Positions 1 through 6,443 of a stretch of DNA of 52,937 nt are shown here, in pieces. Source of the stretch: Salinicola salarius (lineage in GTDB: Bacteria; Pseudomonadota; Gammaproteobacteria; Pseudomonadales; Halomonadaceae); contig NZ_PZJT01000021.1 in assembly GCF_003206135.1 (NCBI RefSeq), positions 1,655-54,591 of the forward strand, in the 5' to 3' direction. Made by a program: the position numbers and the translations under genes. The first letter of the stretch is position 1; each line of letters starts with the position of its first letter. The notes beneath the pieces were generated by a model. It had not been told where the DNA came from and made no database searches. It saw only the letters and a list, made by a program, of their open reading frames with translations.

Positions 1-105
1 AGCCGTAAGCCGGGAGTTAACCAATTGATGCTGAGAAACGGCCGGATTTTGTTTTTTCTTACAGCTTAAAGCTTATCGCTGACAGCCCATCAGAGAGGTT
101 CTGAA
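1..105. other. Upstream region of liuC with degenerate 7-mer iterations
   Basis: No coding sequence is recognisable here. The DNA reads as degenerate heptamers of the AGCTTA/AGCCGTA type (agccgtaagccg near position 1, cagcttaaagctta near 61-75). A ribosome binding site (agagagg-like) precedes the liuC ATG. The other liu genes (liuA, liuB) would be expected upstream but lie outside the window. Confidence 0.4.
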
Positions 106-975
106 ATGATGAAGGATGTCTCCCACTCAAGCCTGGTTGTCGATTCTCGCGGCGTCGCGCGGCTGACGCTGGATCGGCCAGAGGTCCACAACGCTTTCGA
201 CGATGCGTTGATCGGCGAGCTCAACGCCCATCTGGAACAGCTGCACGTGCTGGCGGAACGCGGCGAGGTGCGGCTGGTGGTGCTGGCTTCGAACGGCAAG
301 CACTTCTCCGCCGGCGCCGACCTGAACTGGATGAAGCGCATGGTCGACTACGGCTTCGACGACAATCTGGCCGATTCCCGCGAGCTGGCGCGGCTGATGC
401 AGCAGCTGGACGAGCTGCCCTGCCCGACCCTGTGCCGCGTGCAGGGTGCGGCTTACGGCGGCGCGGTGGGGCTCGCCGCCTGCTGCGATGTGGTGATCGC
501 CGCCGACAGGGCCAAATTCTGCCTCTCCGAAGTGCGTATCGGCCTCTCGCCGGCAGTGATCAGCTCCTACGTGCAACGCGCCATCGGCCCCCGCCAGATG
601 CGCCGCTACGCGCTGACCGCCGAGGTGATCGACGTCACCACCGCGCAGGCGTTGGGGCTGGTTCACGAGGTCGTCGGTGCCGACGCGAATCCCGACGCAC
701 TGGATGGCCGCATCGACCAGATGATCGACCAACTGCTCGCCGCCTCGCCCCAGGCCCAGCGCACCACCAAGGCCCTGCTCGCCGAGGTGGCCCGCGAGCC
801 CGACAGCGACGCCACCCGCGAGAGCACCTGCCGCACCATCAGCGAGCTGCGGGTCAGCCGCGAAGGGCAGGAAGGTCTGGCCGCCTTCTTCGACAAGCGC
901 CCGCCGGCCTGGCAAAGCGCGGGTGGCACCAACGGGAATAAAGACGGCAATACGGATAAGGAACCGCGCTCATGA
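106..975 (+). CDS. liuC: Methylglutaconyl-CoA hydratase LiuC (enoyl-CoA hydratase family)
   Basis: This 289-residue crotonase-fold protein probably hydrates 3-methylglutaconyl-CoA to HMG-CoA in leucine/isovalerate breakdown. The family is shown by the oxyanion-hole segment FSAGADLNWMKR, the AAYGGAVGLAACCDVVIA block and the LSEVRIGLSPAVIS block. The SAGADLxWM form is typical of the LiuC/AtuE subgroup. The C-terminus carries a hydrophilic tail of about 25 residues beyond the usual end. Its stop overlaps the liuD start in ATGA, so translation is probably coupled. Assignment to LiuC rather than another hydratase rests on the following liuD and liuE. The start was chosen for its RBS (gagagg) about 9 bases upstream; the next codon is also ATG. 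Confidence 0.92.
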   Translation: MMKDVSHSSLVVDSRGVARLTLDRPEVHNAFDDALIGELNAHLEQLHVLAERGEVRLVVLASNGKHFSAGADLNWMKRMVDYGFDDNLADSRELARLMQQLDELPCPTLCRVQGAAYGGAVGLAACCDVVIAADRAKFCLSEVRIGLSPAVISSYVQRAIGPRQMRRYALTAEVIDVTTAQALGLVHEVVGADANPDALDGRIDQMIDQLLAASPQAQRTTKALLAEVAREPDSDATRESTCRTISELRVSREGQEGLAAFFDKRPPAWQSAGGTNGNKDGNTDKEPRS

Positions 976-3062
976 GCCTGACCAACGCACCTCGCCCGCT
1001 ACGTTCGGTGCTGATCGCCAATCGCGGCGAGATCGCCTGCCGCGTGATGCGCTCCGCCCGCCGCCTGGGACTTCGCACCATCGCCGTCTATTCCGATGCC
1101 GACGCCAACGCACTCCACGTGCGCGAGGCCGACGAGGCCGTGCGTCTCGGCCCGGCGCCCGCGCGGGAGAGCTATCTCGATATCGACAAGGTCATCCAGG
1201 CCGCCCGGCGTAGCGGTGCCGACGCCATTCATCCGGGTTACGGGTTTCTCTCCGAAAACGCCGAGTTCGTCGCCGCCTGCGAGGCCGCCGGCATCGTGTT
1301 CGTCGGCCCGCCGGCCAGCGCCATCGCCGCCATGGGCGACAAGGCATCGGCCAAGGCGCGCATGTTTAATGCTGGTGTGCCGCTGGTGCCCGGCTACCAC
1401 GGCGAGGCGCAGAACGATGCCCTGCTGAGGGAGGAAGCCGGAAAGATCGGCTACCCGGTGCTGCTGAAAGCCAGCGCTGGCGGCGGTGGCAAGGGCATGC
1501 GCGTGGTCGAATCCGACCGCGAGTTCCAGGCCGCGCTCGACGGCTGCCGCCGGGAGTCCCGCGCCGCGTTCGGTGACGAACGGATGCTGATCGAGAAGTA
1601 CCTGACCCAGCCGCGCCACGTCGAAGTGCAGGTGTTCTGCGATAGCCAAGGCAAAGGCGTCTACCTGTTCGAGCGCGACTGCTCCGTGCAGCGCCGCCAC
1701 CAGAAGGTGCTGGAAGAAGCCCCGGCCCCCGACCTGCCCCCCGTACTGCGCCAGCAAATGGGCGAAGCCGCCGTCCGCGCCGCTCAGGAGATCGGCTATG
1801 TCGGCGCCGGGACGGTGGAGTTTCTGCTGGATGCCGCCTCTGAAACCTCTTCGAGCGAAGCGGCGCATTTCTACTTCATGGAGATGAACACTCGCCTGCA
1901 GGTCGAGCATCCGGTGACCGAGATGATCACCGGCGAGGATCTGGTCGAATGGCAGCTGCGCGTGGCCGCCGGGCTGCCGCTACCCAAAGCCCAGGATGAG
2001 CTGACGCTGACCGGCCACGCCATCGAAGCGCGGCTCTACGCCGAAGACCCGGACAACGACTTTCTGCCCGCCACCGGCACGCTCGAACGCTTCGGGCTCG
2101 ACCCGAACGCCGGCGGCCTTGCGCCGGATCGCGTGCGGCTGGATAGCGGCGTCGAAGCCGGTGATGACGTCTCGATGCACTACGACCCGATGCTGGCCAA
2201 GCTGATCGTCCACGGCGAGGATCGCGGCCAGGCCCTGGCGGAGATGGATCGTGCGCTGGCGGCACTGGACGTCTCCGGCGTGACCACCAACCGTCGCTTT
2301 CTGCAGCGCCTGGTGACGCATCCGGATTTCATCGCCGCCCGGCTCGACACCCGCTTTATCGAACATTACCACGACGACCTGTTCGCGAGTGAACCGGTCG
2401 CCGACGGGGAGTTCGCCTGCGCCGCGCTGGTGGCGCTCGACCAGTTGGATCGAGCCAGCGATGAACGTTCACTGTGGAACCGCCGCGACGGCTGGCGGCT
2501 CAACGCCCCGCAGCACGTTCGACTGGCGTTTGCCGAGGCCGAAGGCGCGCCACCGATTTCCGTGACCGCGACACGCTCTTCATCGCAATCGACCTGGCAA
2601 CTGAGCGTGAATCGCATTGGAGAAGAGTCGAATCACTACGAGGGGAAGTTGCAGCGGCTCGATGGCGACGCCGTGGCGATCACGCTGGATGGCCATCGCC
2701 GTCGCCTGCTGGCACGTATCGATCCTGCTCTCGAGGGCGAAACGATCATCCTCACCGCCGCCGGCTTCGAGTCCCGCCTGATCTGGCGGCGCTCGGACCG
2801 GGCCGATCATCTTCCGCATGAGGTCGAGGCCAAACTGACCGCCCCCATGCACGGCACCGTGGTAGCGCTGCTGGTCGAATCCGGCCAGCCCGTCGAAAAA
2901 GGCACACCGCTGGTGGTGGTGGAAGCGATGAAGATGGAGCACACGCTGAGCGCCCCCGCCGCCGGCGCAGTGGAAGCGTTTCACTTCAAGGTGGGCGACG
3001 CCGTGGCACAGGGGGACGAGCTATTGGCGTTTGCCAGCACCGAAACGAACGAGGCCATGTGA
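972..3062 (+). CDS. liuD: Methylcrotonyl-CoA carboxylase, biotin-carrying alpha subunit LiuD
   Basis: This 696-residue acyl-CoA carboxylase subunit carboxylates biotin and carries it to the LiuB carboxyltransferase, which turns methylcrotonyl-CoA into methylglutaconyl-CoA. The order is a biotin carboxylase domain from about residue 12 (IANRGEIACRVMRSARRLG), an ATP-grasp loop KASAGGGGKGMR, the EMNTRLQVEHPVTE motif, and a C-terminal biotinyl domain with VVEAMKMEH, where the biotinylated lysine is about residue 654. Length and domain order match MCC-alpha. It starts inside the ATGA overlap with liuC and ends one base before the liuE ATG, so it sits in the same operon. LiuB is not in the window. 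Confidence 0.95.
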   Translation: MSLTNAPRPLRSVLIANRGEIACRVMRSARRLGLRTIAVYSDADANALHVREADEAVRLGPAPARESYLDIDKVIQAARRSGADAIHPGYGFLSENAEFVAACEAAGIVFVGPPASAIAAMGDKASAKARMFNAGVPLVPGYHGEAQNDALLREEAGKIGYPVLLKASAGGGGKGMRVVESDREFQAALDGCRRESRAAFGDERMLIEKYLTQPRHVEVQVFCDSQGKGVYLFERDCSVQRRHQKVLEEAPAPDLPPVLRQQMGEAAVRAAQEIGYVGAGTVEFLLDAASETSSSEAAHFYFMEMNTRLQVEHPVTEMITGEDLVEWQLRVAAGLPLPKAQDELTLTGHAIEARLYAEDPDNDFLPATGTLERFGLDPNAGGLAPDRVRLDSGVEAGDDVSMHYDPMLAKLIVHGEDRGQALAEMDRALAALDVSGVTTNRRFLQRLVTHPDFIAARLDTRFIEHYHDDLFASEPVADGEFACAALVALDQLDRASDERSLWNRRDGWRLNAPQHVRLAFAEAEGAPPISVTATRSSSQSTWQLSVNRIGEESNHYEGKLQRLDGDAVAITLDGHRRRLLARIDPALEGETIILTAAGFESRLIWRRSDRADHLPHEVEAKLTAPMHGTVVALLVESGQPVEKGTPLVVVEAMKMEHTLSAPAAGAVEAFHFKVGDAVAQGDELLAFASTETNEAM

Positions 3063-3063
3063 G

Positions 3064-3975
3064 ATGGGAATGCCGAAACGGGTAAGTATCGTCGAAGTCG
3101 GCCCGCGGGACGGGCTGCAGAACGAAGCCGAACCCATCGCCACGGCCGTCAAGCTGGAACTGATCGACCGGCTCGGCGCGGCGGGACTCAAACGGATCGA
3201 AGCGGCGAGTTTCGTCTCGCCCAAGTGGGTGCCGCAGATGGCGGATCACCGCGAGGTGATGACCGGTATTCGACGCCGGCCGGGCGTGGTCTATTCCGCA
3301 CTCACGCCCAATCTGAAAGGGCTGGAAGCCGCGCTGGAGTGCGGCGTCGAGGAAGTCGCCGTTTTTGCGGCGGCCAGCGAAAGCTTCTCGCAAAAGAACA
3401 TCAACTGCTCCATCGCCGAATCGCTCGAGCGCTTCGCCCCGGTGATCGAACGTGCCAAACAGGCCAACGTGCGCGTGCGCGGCTATGTCTCCTGCGTGCT
3501 CGGCTGCCCGTATGAGGGCGAGATCGCCCCGGCCAGGGTCGCCGAAGTCTCCAAGGCGCTATATGAGATGGGCTGCTACGAGGTTTCGCTCGGCGACACC
3601 ATCGGCGTCGGCACCCCGCTGAAAGCCAAGCGCCTGCTCGAAGCCGTCGCGTACGACATTCCGATAAACAAGCTCGCCGCCCACTTCCACGACACTTACG
3701 GCCAGGCGCTGGCCAATCTTTACGCCGTGCTCGAGGAAGGCATCGGCGTGATCGACAGCGCCGTCGCCGGCCTCGGCGGCTGCCCCTATGCCAAGGGCGC
3801 CACCGGCAACGTCGCCACCGAAGACGTGATCTACCTGCTCAACGGCCTGGGTATCGAGACCGGCGTGGATCTGGATAAGCTGGCAGAGACAGGGGTGTGG
3901 ATAACACAAACCATCGGCAAGCCGAATCGGTCGAAGGTGGGTGTGGCGCTGGCAGCAAACAGCTCATCGCATTAG
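3064..3975 (+). CDS. liuE: Hydroxymethylglutaryl-CoA lyase LiuE, with altered C-terminus
   Basis: This 303-residue TIM-barrel lyase splits HMG-CoA into acetoacetate and acetyl-CoA, the last step of the liu pathway. GPRDGLQNE is near the N-terminus and the signature GGCPYAKGATGN near residue 240. The ATG at 3064 follows the liuD stop directly and is preferred to an in-frame start at 3031 inside liuD; a second ATG lies two codons on. The end is odd. The protein ends VALAANSSSH, while a second diverged copy of the gene's last 58 codons at 4666-4842 ends VALAAR, which looks like the native terminus. An inserted segment has therefore replaced the last codons of this copy. The active-site region is intact, so the enzyme is probably functional. 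Confidence 0.93.
   Translation: MGMPKRVSIVEVGPRDGLQNEAEPIATAVKLELIDRLGAAGLKRIEAASFVSPKWVPQMADHREVMTGIRRRPGVVYSALTPNLKGLEAALECGVEEVAVFAAASESFSQKNINCSIAESLERFAPVIERAKQANVRVRGYVSCVLGCPYEGEIAPARVAEVSKALYEMGCYEVSLGDTIGVGTPLKAKRLLEAVAYDIPINKLAAHFHDTYGQALANLYAVLEEGIGVIDSAVAGLGGCPYAKGATGNVATEDVIYLLNGLGIETGVDLDKLAETGVWITQTIGKPNRSKVGVALAANSSSH
3786..3956 (+). repeat. Direct repeat copy A (3' part of liuE)
   Basis: These 171 bases match 4665-4835 in the same orientation with 15 mismatches by hand count, about 91% identity. Most differences lie in the first two thirds, while the last 70 bases are nearly identical. The two copies bracket the toxin-antitoxin pair. Confidence 0.9.
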
Positions 3976-4066
3976 CTTGGCTCGTGTATCTACGAAGCCG
4001 TGCTCAGACGCGAGATTGGCACCCAAGCGGTGGAGACATTGCCAGACAACCGCGACTGGTCATGAA

Positions 4067-4330
4067 TTATTCGTAGTGGCTCCAGAGCCTGAGAACCTTC
4101 ACCACCCGCTCGTCTTCGATCACTTGATAGACCAGGCGATGTTGAATATTGATGCGGCGTGAATAGGCTCCCGCAAGATCACCAATAAGCTTCTCAAACG
4201 GAGGCGGCTTGCGATAAGGGTCTTCCGCAATTAATGCCAATAGTTCCTGAGCTTTGGGCTTGAGACCGCTGGAGGCCAGTTTCTTCGCGTCTTTCTGGGC
4301 TTGCTTGGTGTAAACCAACCGCCATGTCAC
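4067..4330 (-). CDS. Txe/YoeB-family toxin (mRNA endoribonuclease)
   Basis: This 87-residue RelE-superfamily toxin of the YoeB type would cleave mRNA on the ribosome when free of its antitoxin. E46 and R65 fall at the same numbers as the YoeB catalytic residues, and the C-terminal HY pair (H85, Y86) matches YoeB H83/Y84. The SRRINIQHRLVYQV stretch is family-typical. The start is GTG at 4328-4330, overlapping the antitoxin stop as GTGA, so translation is coupled to the upstream antitoxin. All catalytic residues are present, so the toxin looks intact. The pair lies between two copies of the liuE tail and was probably acquired by transfer. Confidence 0.92.
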   Translation of the reverse strand: MTWRLVYTKQAQKDAKKLASSGLKPKAQELLALIAEDPYRKPPPFEKLIGDLAGAYSRRINIQHRLVYQVIEDERVVKVLRLWSHYE

Positions 4331-4569
4331 CAGTCCAGCTCCTCATCGCATTCATCCACGGAGGTATCCATCCCCTCTCGAATCGACTCCCGCATACCTG
4401 GCACGGAGAGCAGATAAAGCGTTTCCTGAATGGCAGACCAGTCTTCTTCGGAAACCAGCACCGCTTTGTTCCGCTTCCCCATGATGACGATGGGTTGGTG
4501 GGATTCGGCGGTTTCATCGATCAACCGATAGAGATTGCTACGCGCCTCAGTGGCTGTGATTCCGGTCAT
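4327..4569 (-). CDS. Phd/YefM-family antitoxin
   Basis: This 80-residue antitoxin has an N-terminal Phd/YefM DNA-binding fold (TGITATEARSNLYRLIDE, then PIVIMGKRNKAVLVSEEDW) and an acidic C-terminal tail ending DECDEELDW, expected to wrap the toxin. It comes first in the operon, as usual for this family, and has a strong RBS (AGGAGGTG) a few bases before its ATG. Family members repress their own promoter together with the toxin; the promoter upstream contains overlapping palindromes that could be the operator. Confidence 0.92.
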   Translation of the reverse strand: MTGITATEARSNLYRLIDETAESHQPIVIMGKRNKAVLVSEEDWSAIQETLYLLSVPGMRESIREGMDTSVDECDEELDW

Positions 4570-4599
4570 GACGCACCTCCTGCTTGTTCAACTGACATC

Positions 4600-4627
4600 A
4601 ATGTACGCCTTTAGGTACGTACGTCAA
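4600..4627 (-). promoter_or_regulatory. Predicted promoter and operator of the toxin-antitoxin operon
   Basis: On the minus strand a TTGACG -35 (4622-4627) and a TACATT -10 (4600-4605) are separated by 16 bases. The self-complementary blocks gtacgtac (4615-4622) and acgtacgt (4617-4624) overlap the -35 and the spacer, and a further gtacg lies at 4603-4607. This is a plausible site for YefM-type autorepression. It is a motif match only. Confidence 0.55.
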
Positions 4628-4665
4628 GACGAACGATTCGTGTCATTAGCCATTACCAATGACGC

Positions 4666-4842
4666 TATACCGAAGGCGCCACCGGCAATGTCGCCACGGA
4701 AGACGTGATCTACCTGCTCAACGGCCTCGGCATCGACAGCGGCGTGGACCTGGATAACTTGGCAGAGACAGGGATGTGGATAACACAAACCATCGGCAAG
4801 CCGAATCGGTCGAAGGTGGGCGTGGCGTTGGCGGCGCGCTAG
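4666..4842 (+). pseudogene. Orphan 3' fragment of an HMG-CoA lyase gene (liuE copy B)
   Basis: An open frame of 58 codons plus stop, starting YTEGATGN and ending SKVGVALAAR, aligns with the last part of LiuE. It has no start codon or RBS of its own and no upstream part, so it is a leftover. It differs from the full gene by about 9% in DNA, so it is either an old duplication or the native tail left behind when a related sequence with the toxin-antitoxin pair recombined in. Ending in AAR suits a native LiuE terminus better than the AANSSSH of the full-length copy. Confidence 0.85.
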
Positions 4843-4862
4843 TCATTCTCGGGTCGACCACT

Positions 4863-5369
4863 CTAGGCTCCGCGATCTAGCTGGGATTGAAGCGCGCGAG
4901 ACAACTCAACATAGTTTTGCGCTGCTTCTTTCGTCGGTTCCAGGTCGCGAGCCACCTCGCGACGCAGACGCCGAAGCTCGTGATACAGCGTCACCTGTGG
5001 CTGATCGATCAGCCCTGCCCGCACCAGCAGTTCCGGCAACCGAGCCGCTGATACCTCACCCGGGCCACTCTCGCCGCTTTCCTGCGACGATAACGACGTG
5101 CGGGCCGCGCGCTCCAGTCGAGTCCACGCCTCCAGTATCGCCGTACGGGGATGGCGCTCGGCCAGCTCGCTGAGAAATGTCTCCTCTTCACCGGCACGCA
5201 CACCGACGACGTTACCCTGACGTGGAGACAGCGAACGCAACTGTTCGAGGTCGTGCTCGAACTCGGCCTCGATAGGCCCGGCCCGCAGCTTCTTGATGAA
5301 GGCCCCAAACTGCAGGATCTGGTCGCGGAAGAGAAGCGCAAGAATCAGGGCGAACAGCGGCCAGGCCCA
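4863..5369 (-). pseudogene. 5'-truncated gene for a small membrane-anchored coiled-coil protein
   Basis: A minus-strand frame gives about 168 residues: a hydrophobic segment WAWPLFALILALLF, then RDQILQFGAFIKKLRAGPIEAEFE, then a charged helical C-terminus ending SQLDRGA. The GC content resembles the host genes. No ATG, GTG or TTG precedes the membrane segment; the frame stays open through the attC-like site up to the stop of the neighbouring gene. The first in-frame start is a TTG at 5240, which would remove the membrane helix. The natural 5' end was probably lost when the cassette array joined here. I do not recognise the family. Confidence 0.6.
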
Positions 5370-5408
5370 TCTTGCTGAATATGAAACGGATCTCTCATTC
5401 TTGGTGAC

Positions 5409-5481
5409 ACTTAACGCCTGCGTAATGGGCTGGTTTGGAGCGCCAGCGGAAAACCAGTCCCAATTGACGCGCCTGTTAAGT
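5409..5481 (-). other. attC-like integron recombination site 1
   Basis: The site is bounded by perfectly complementary 7-mers, ACTTAAC and GTTAAGT, fitting the RYYYAAC...GTTRRRY attC consensus. Inside, CTGGTTT pairs with AAACCAG, GGG with CCC and GCGT with ACGC, giving an interrupted hairpin of 73 bases. On the minus strand one unpaired A in the left arm (GGGACTGG against CCAGCCC) fits normal attC asymmetry and orients the site with the gene upstream. It begins 3 bases after the stop of the TIR-like gene, where a cassette's attC belongs. Confidence 0.85.
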
Positions 5482-5483
5482 GT

Positions 5484-6368
5484 TTATACTACTTTGTTCA
5501 TGTCGACTTCATAACCAGAATTACGCATTTCTTTGGCTAGTGCCAACTTCCACGCTCCATGATCATCCATTGGGACATAAACAACCCCCGATATATCGTT
5601 TGGAGTTTCTACATCACCTTTAACCAAGGCACATACATTATGGCGCCCAAGTTTTCCATTTAAGAACCCATGTTCAAAAACAACATTCTGGCGAGCCCTA
5701 GATCTCAAATCTGGTTTTGAGGATGATTTTGCGCCCAAGTCGCAAGGCGTATACAAAACCACCCCAAAACCAACATTTGAATATTTTTCTATCTTTTCGA
5801 TTATTGTGCTGCCTGAACTGGCTTGTTCGTGTATAACAATTGGTTCAAAATCCATTTTCTCTATGAATCTTGCAACCTCTATTTTGGCTAGATCATCGTG
5901 GCCATGTACGATAAATACCTTGGTCACATCGAACTCAATTTCCGCAGTTTCCTTGGTGTTGGTTTCGACTGGATTGGACTTAATTCTTTCTTCTGCACTA
6001 GAAAATACTTGTTTTGTTATATCTTTAGTGTACCTGTCGTAACTTACAACATCTTCTCGAGATACAAACATGATAATACCTGGAGACATATTTCTATTTT
6101 CATATTTCGACAACTCTTCTGTAGTTCGCTCGGTCTCTTTTACAACGATGCGCTTGACTTCACTTGCATTTACAAAGTAACCGTCAAACTGAAACCTATT
6201 TCCCTTTAGATAAGGGATGACCACATCGTTTTCGATTTCGATCAGATTATCTTTATCTAGCTCGAAAAGTTGCTTGTAGTTTCCGCTCTTTCCGACTTTT
6301 TCAGATGTTTCAATTAAGACTTGATAGAACACTTGTGCTGAATCTCCTTTTACTTTTAATGCCCGCAT
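5484..6368 (-). CDS. TIR-like nucleotide-binding protein, probable defence effector (integron cassette)
   Basis: This protein of up to 294 residues has a C-terminal predicted nucleotide-binding TIR-like domain of the PF10137/CAP12 type (about residues 150-285): KVFIVHGHDDLAKIEVARF, then GFGVVLYTPCDLGA, then RQNVVFEHGFLNGKLGR, whose glutamate (E232) is the expected NAD-hydrolase residue. Residues 1-130 form a separate domain I do not recognise, possibly the sensor. The DNA is far more AT-rich than the host genes. The ATG at 6366-6368 lies inside the preceding attC-like site; GTG at 6330-6332 with AAGGAGA 10 bases before it may be the true start (282 residues). An attC-like site follows immediately. 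Domain identity is confident; anti-phage NAD depletion is inference from the family. Confidence 0.8.
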   Translation of the reverse strand: MRALKVKGDSAQVFYQVLIETSEKVGKSGNYKQLFELDKDNLIEIENDVVIPYLKGNRFQFDGYFVNASEVKRIVVKETERTTEELSKYENRNMSPGIIMFVSREDVVSYDRYTKDITKQVFSSAEERIKSNPVETNTKETAEIEFDVTKVFIVHGHDDLAKIEVARFIEKMDFEPIVIHEQASSGSTIIEKIEKYSNVGFGVVLYTPCDLGAKSSSKPDLRSRARQNVVFEHGFLNGKLGRHNVCALVKGDVETPNDISGVVYVPMDDHGAWKLALAKEMRNSGYEVDMNKVV

Positions 6369-6425
6369 TTGCGGATGGTTTGGAGCGCAGCGGAAAACCA
6401 GTCCAACAACATGCGTTTGTTATAT
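6354..6425 (-). other. attC-like integron recombination site 2 (degenerate core)
   Basis: This 72-base site follows the stop of the OLD-like gene. It shares a block of about 30 bases with site 1 (tggtttggagcgc, then agcggaaaaccagtcc), forming the same hairpin arms. On the minus strand it starts ATATAACAAACGC, a common attC left end, and ends GCGGGC followed by ATTAAAA, where GTTRRRY is expected. The G-to-A change at the crossover position should reduce or abolish recombination. Confidence 0.75.
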
Positions 6426-6443
6426 TTTTTATATCTTTAAAAT

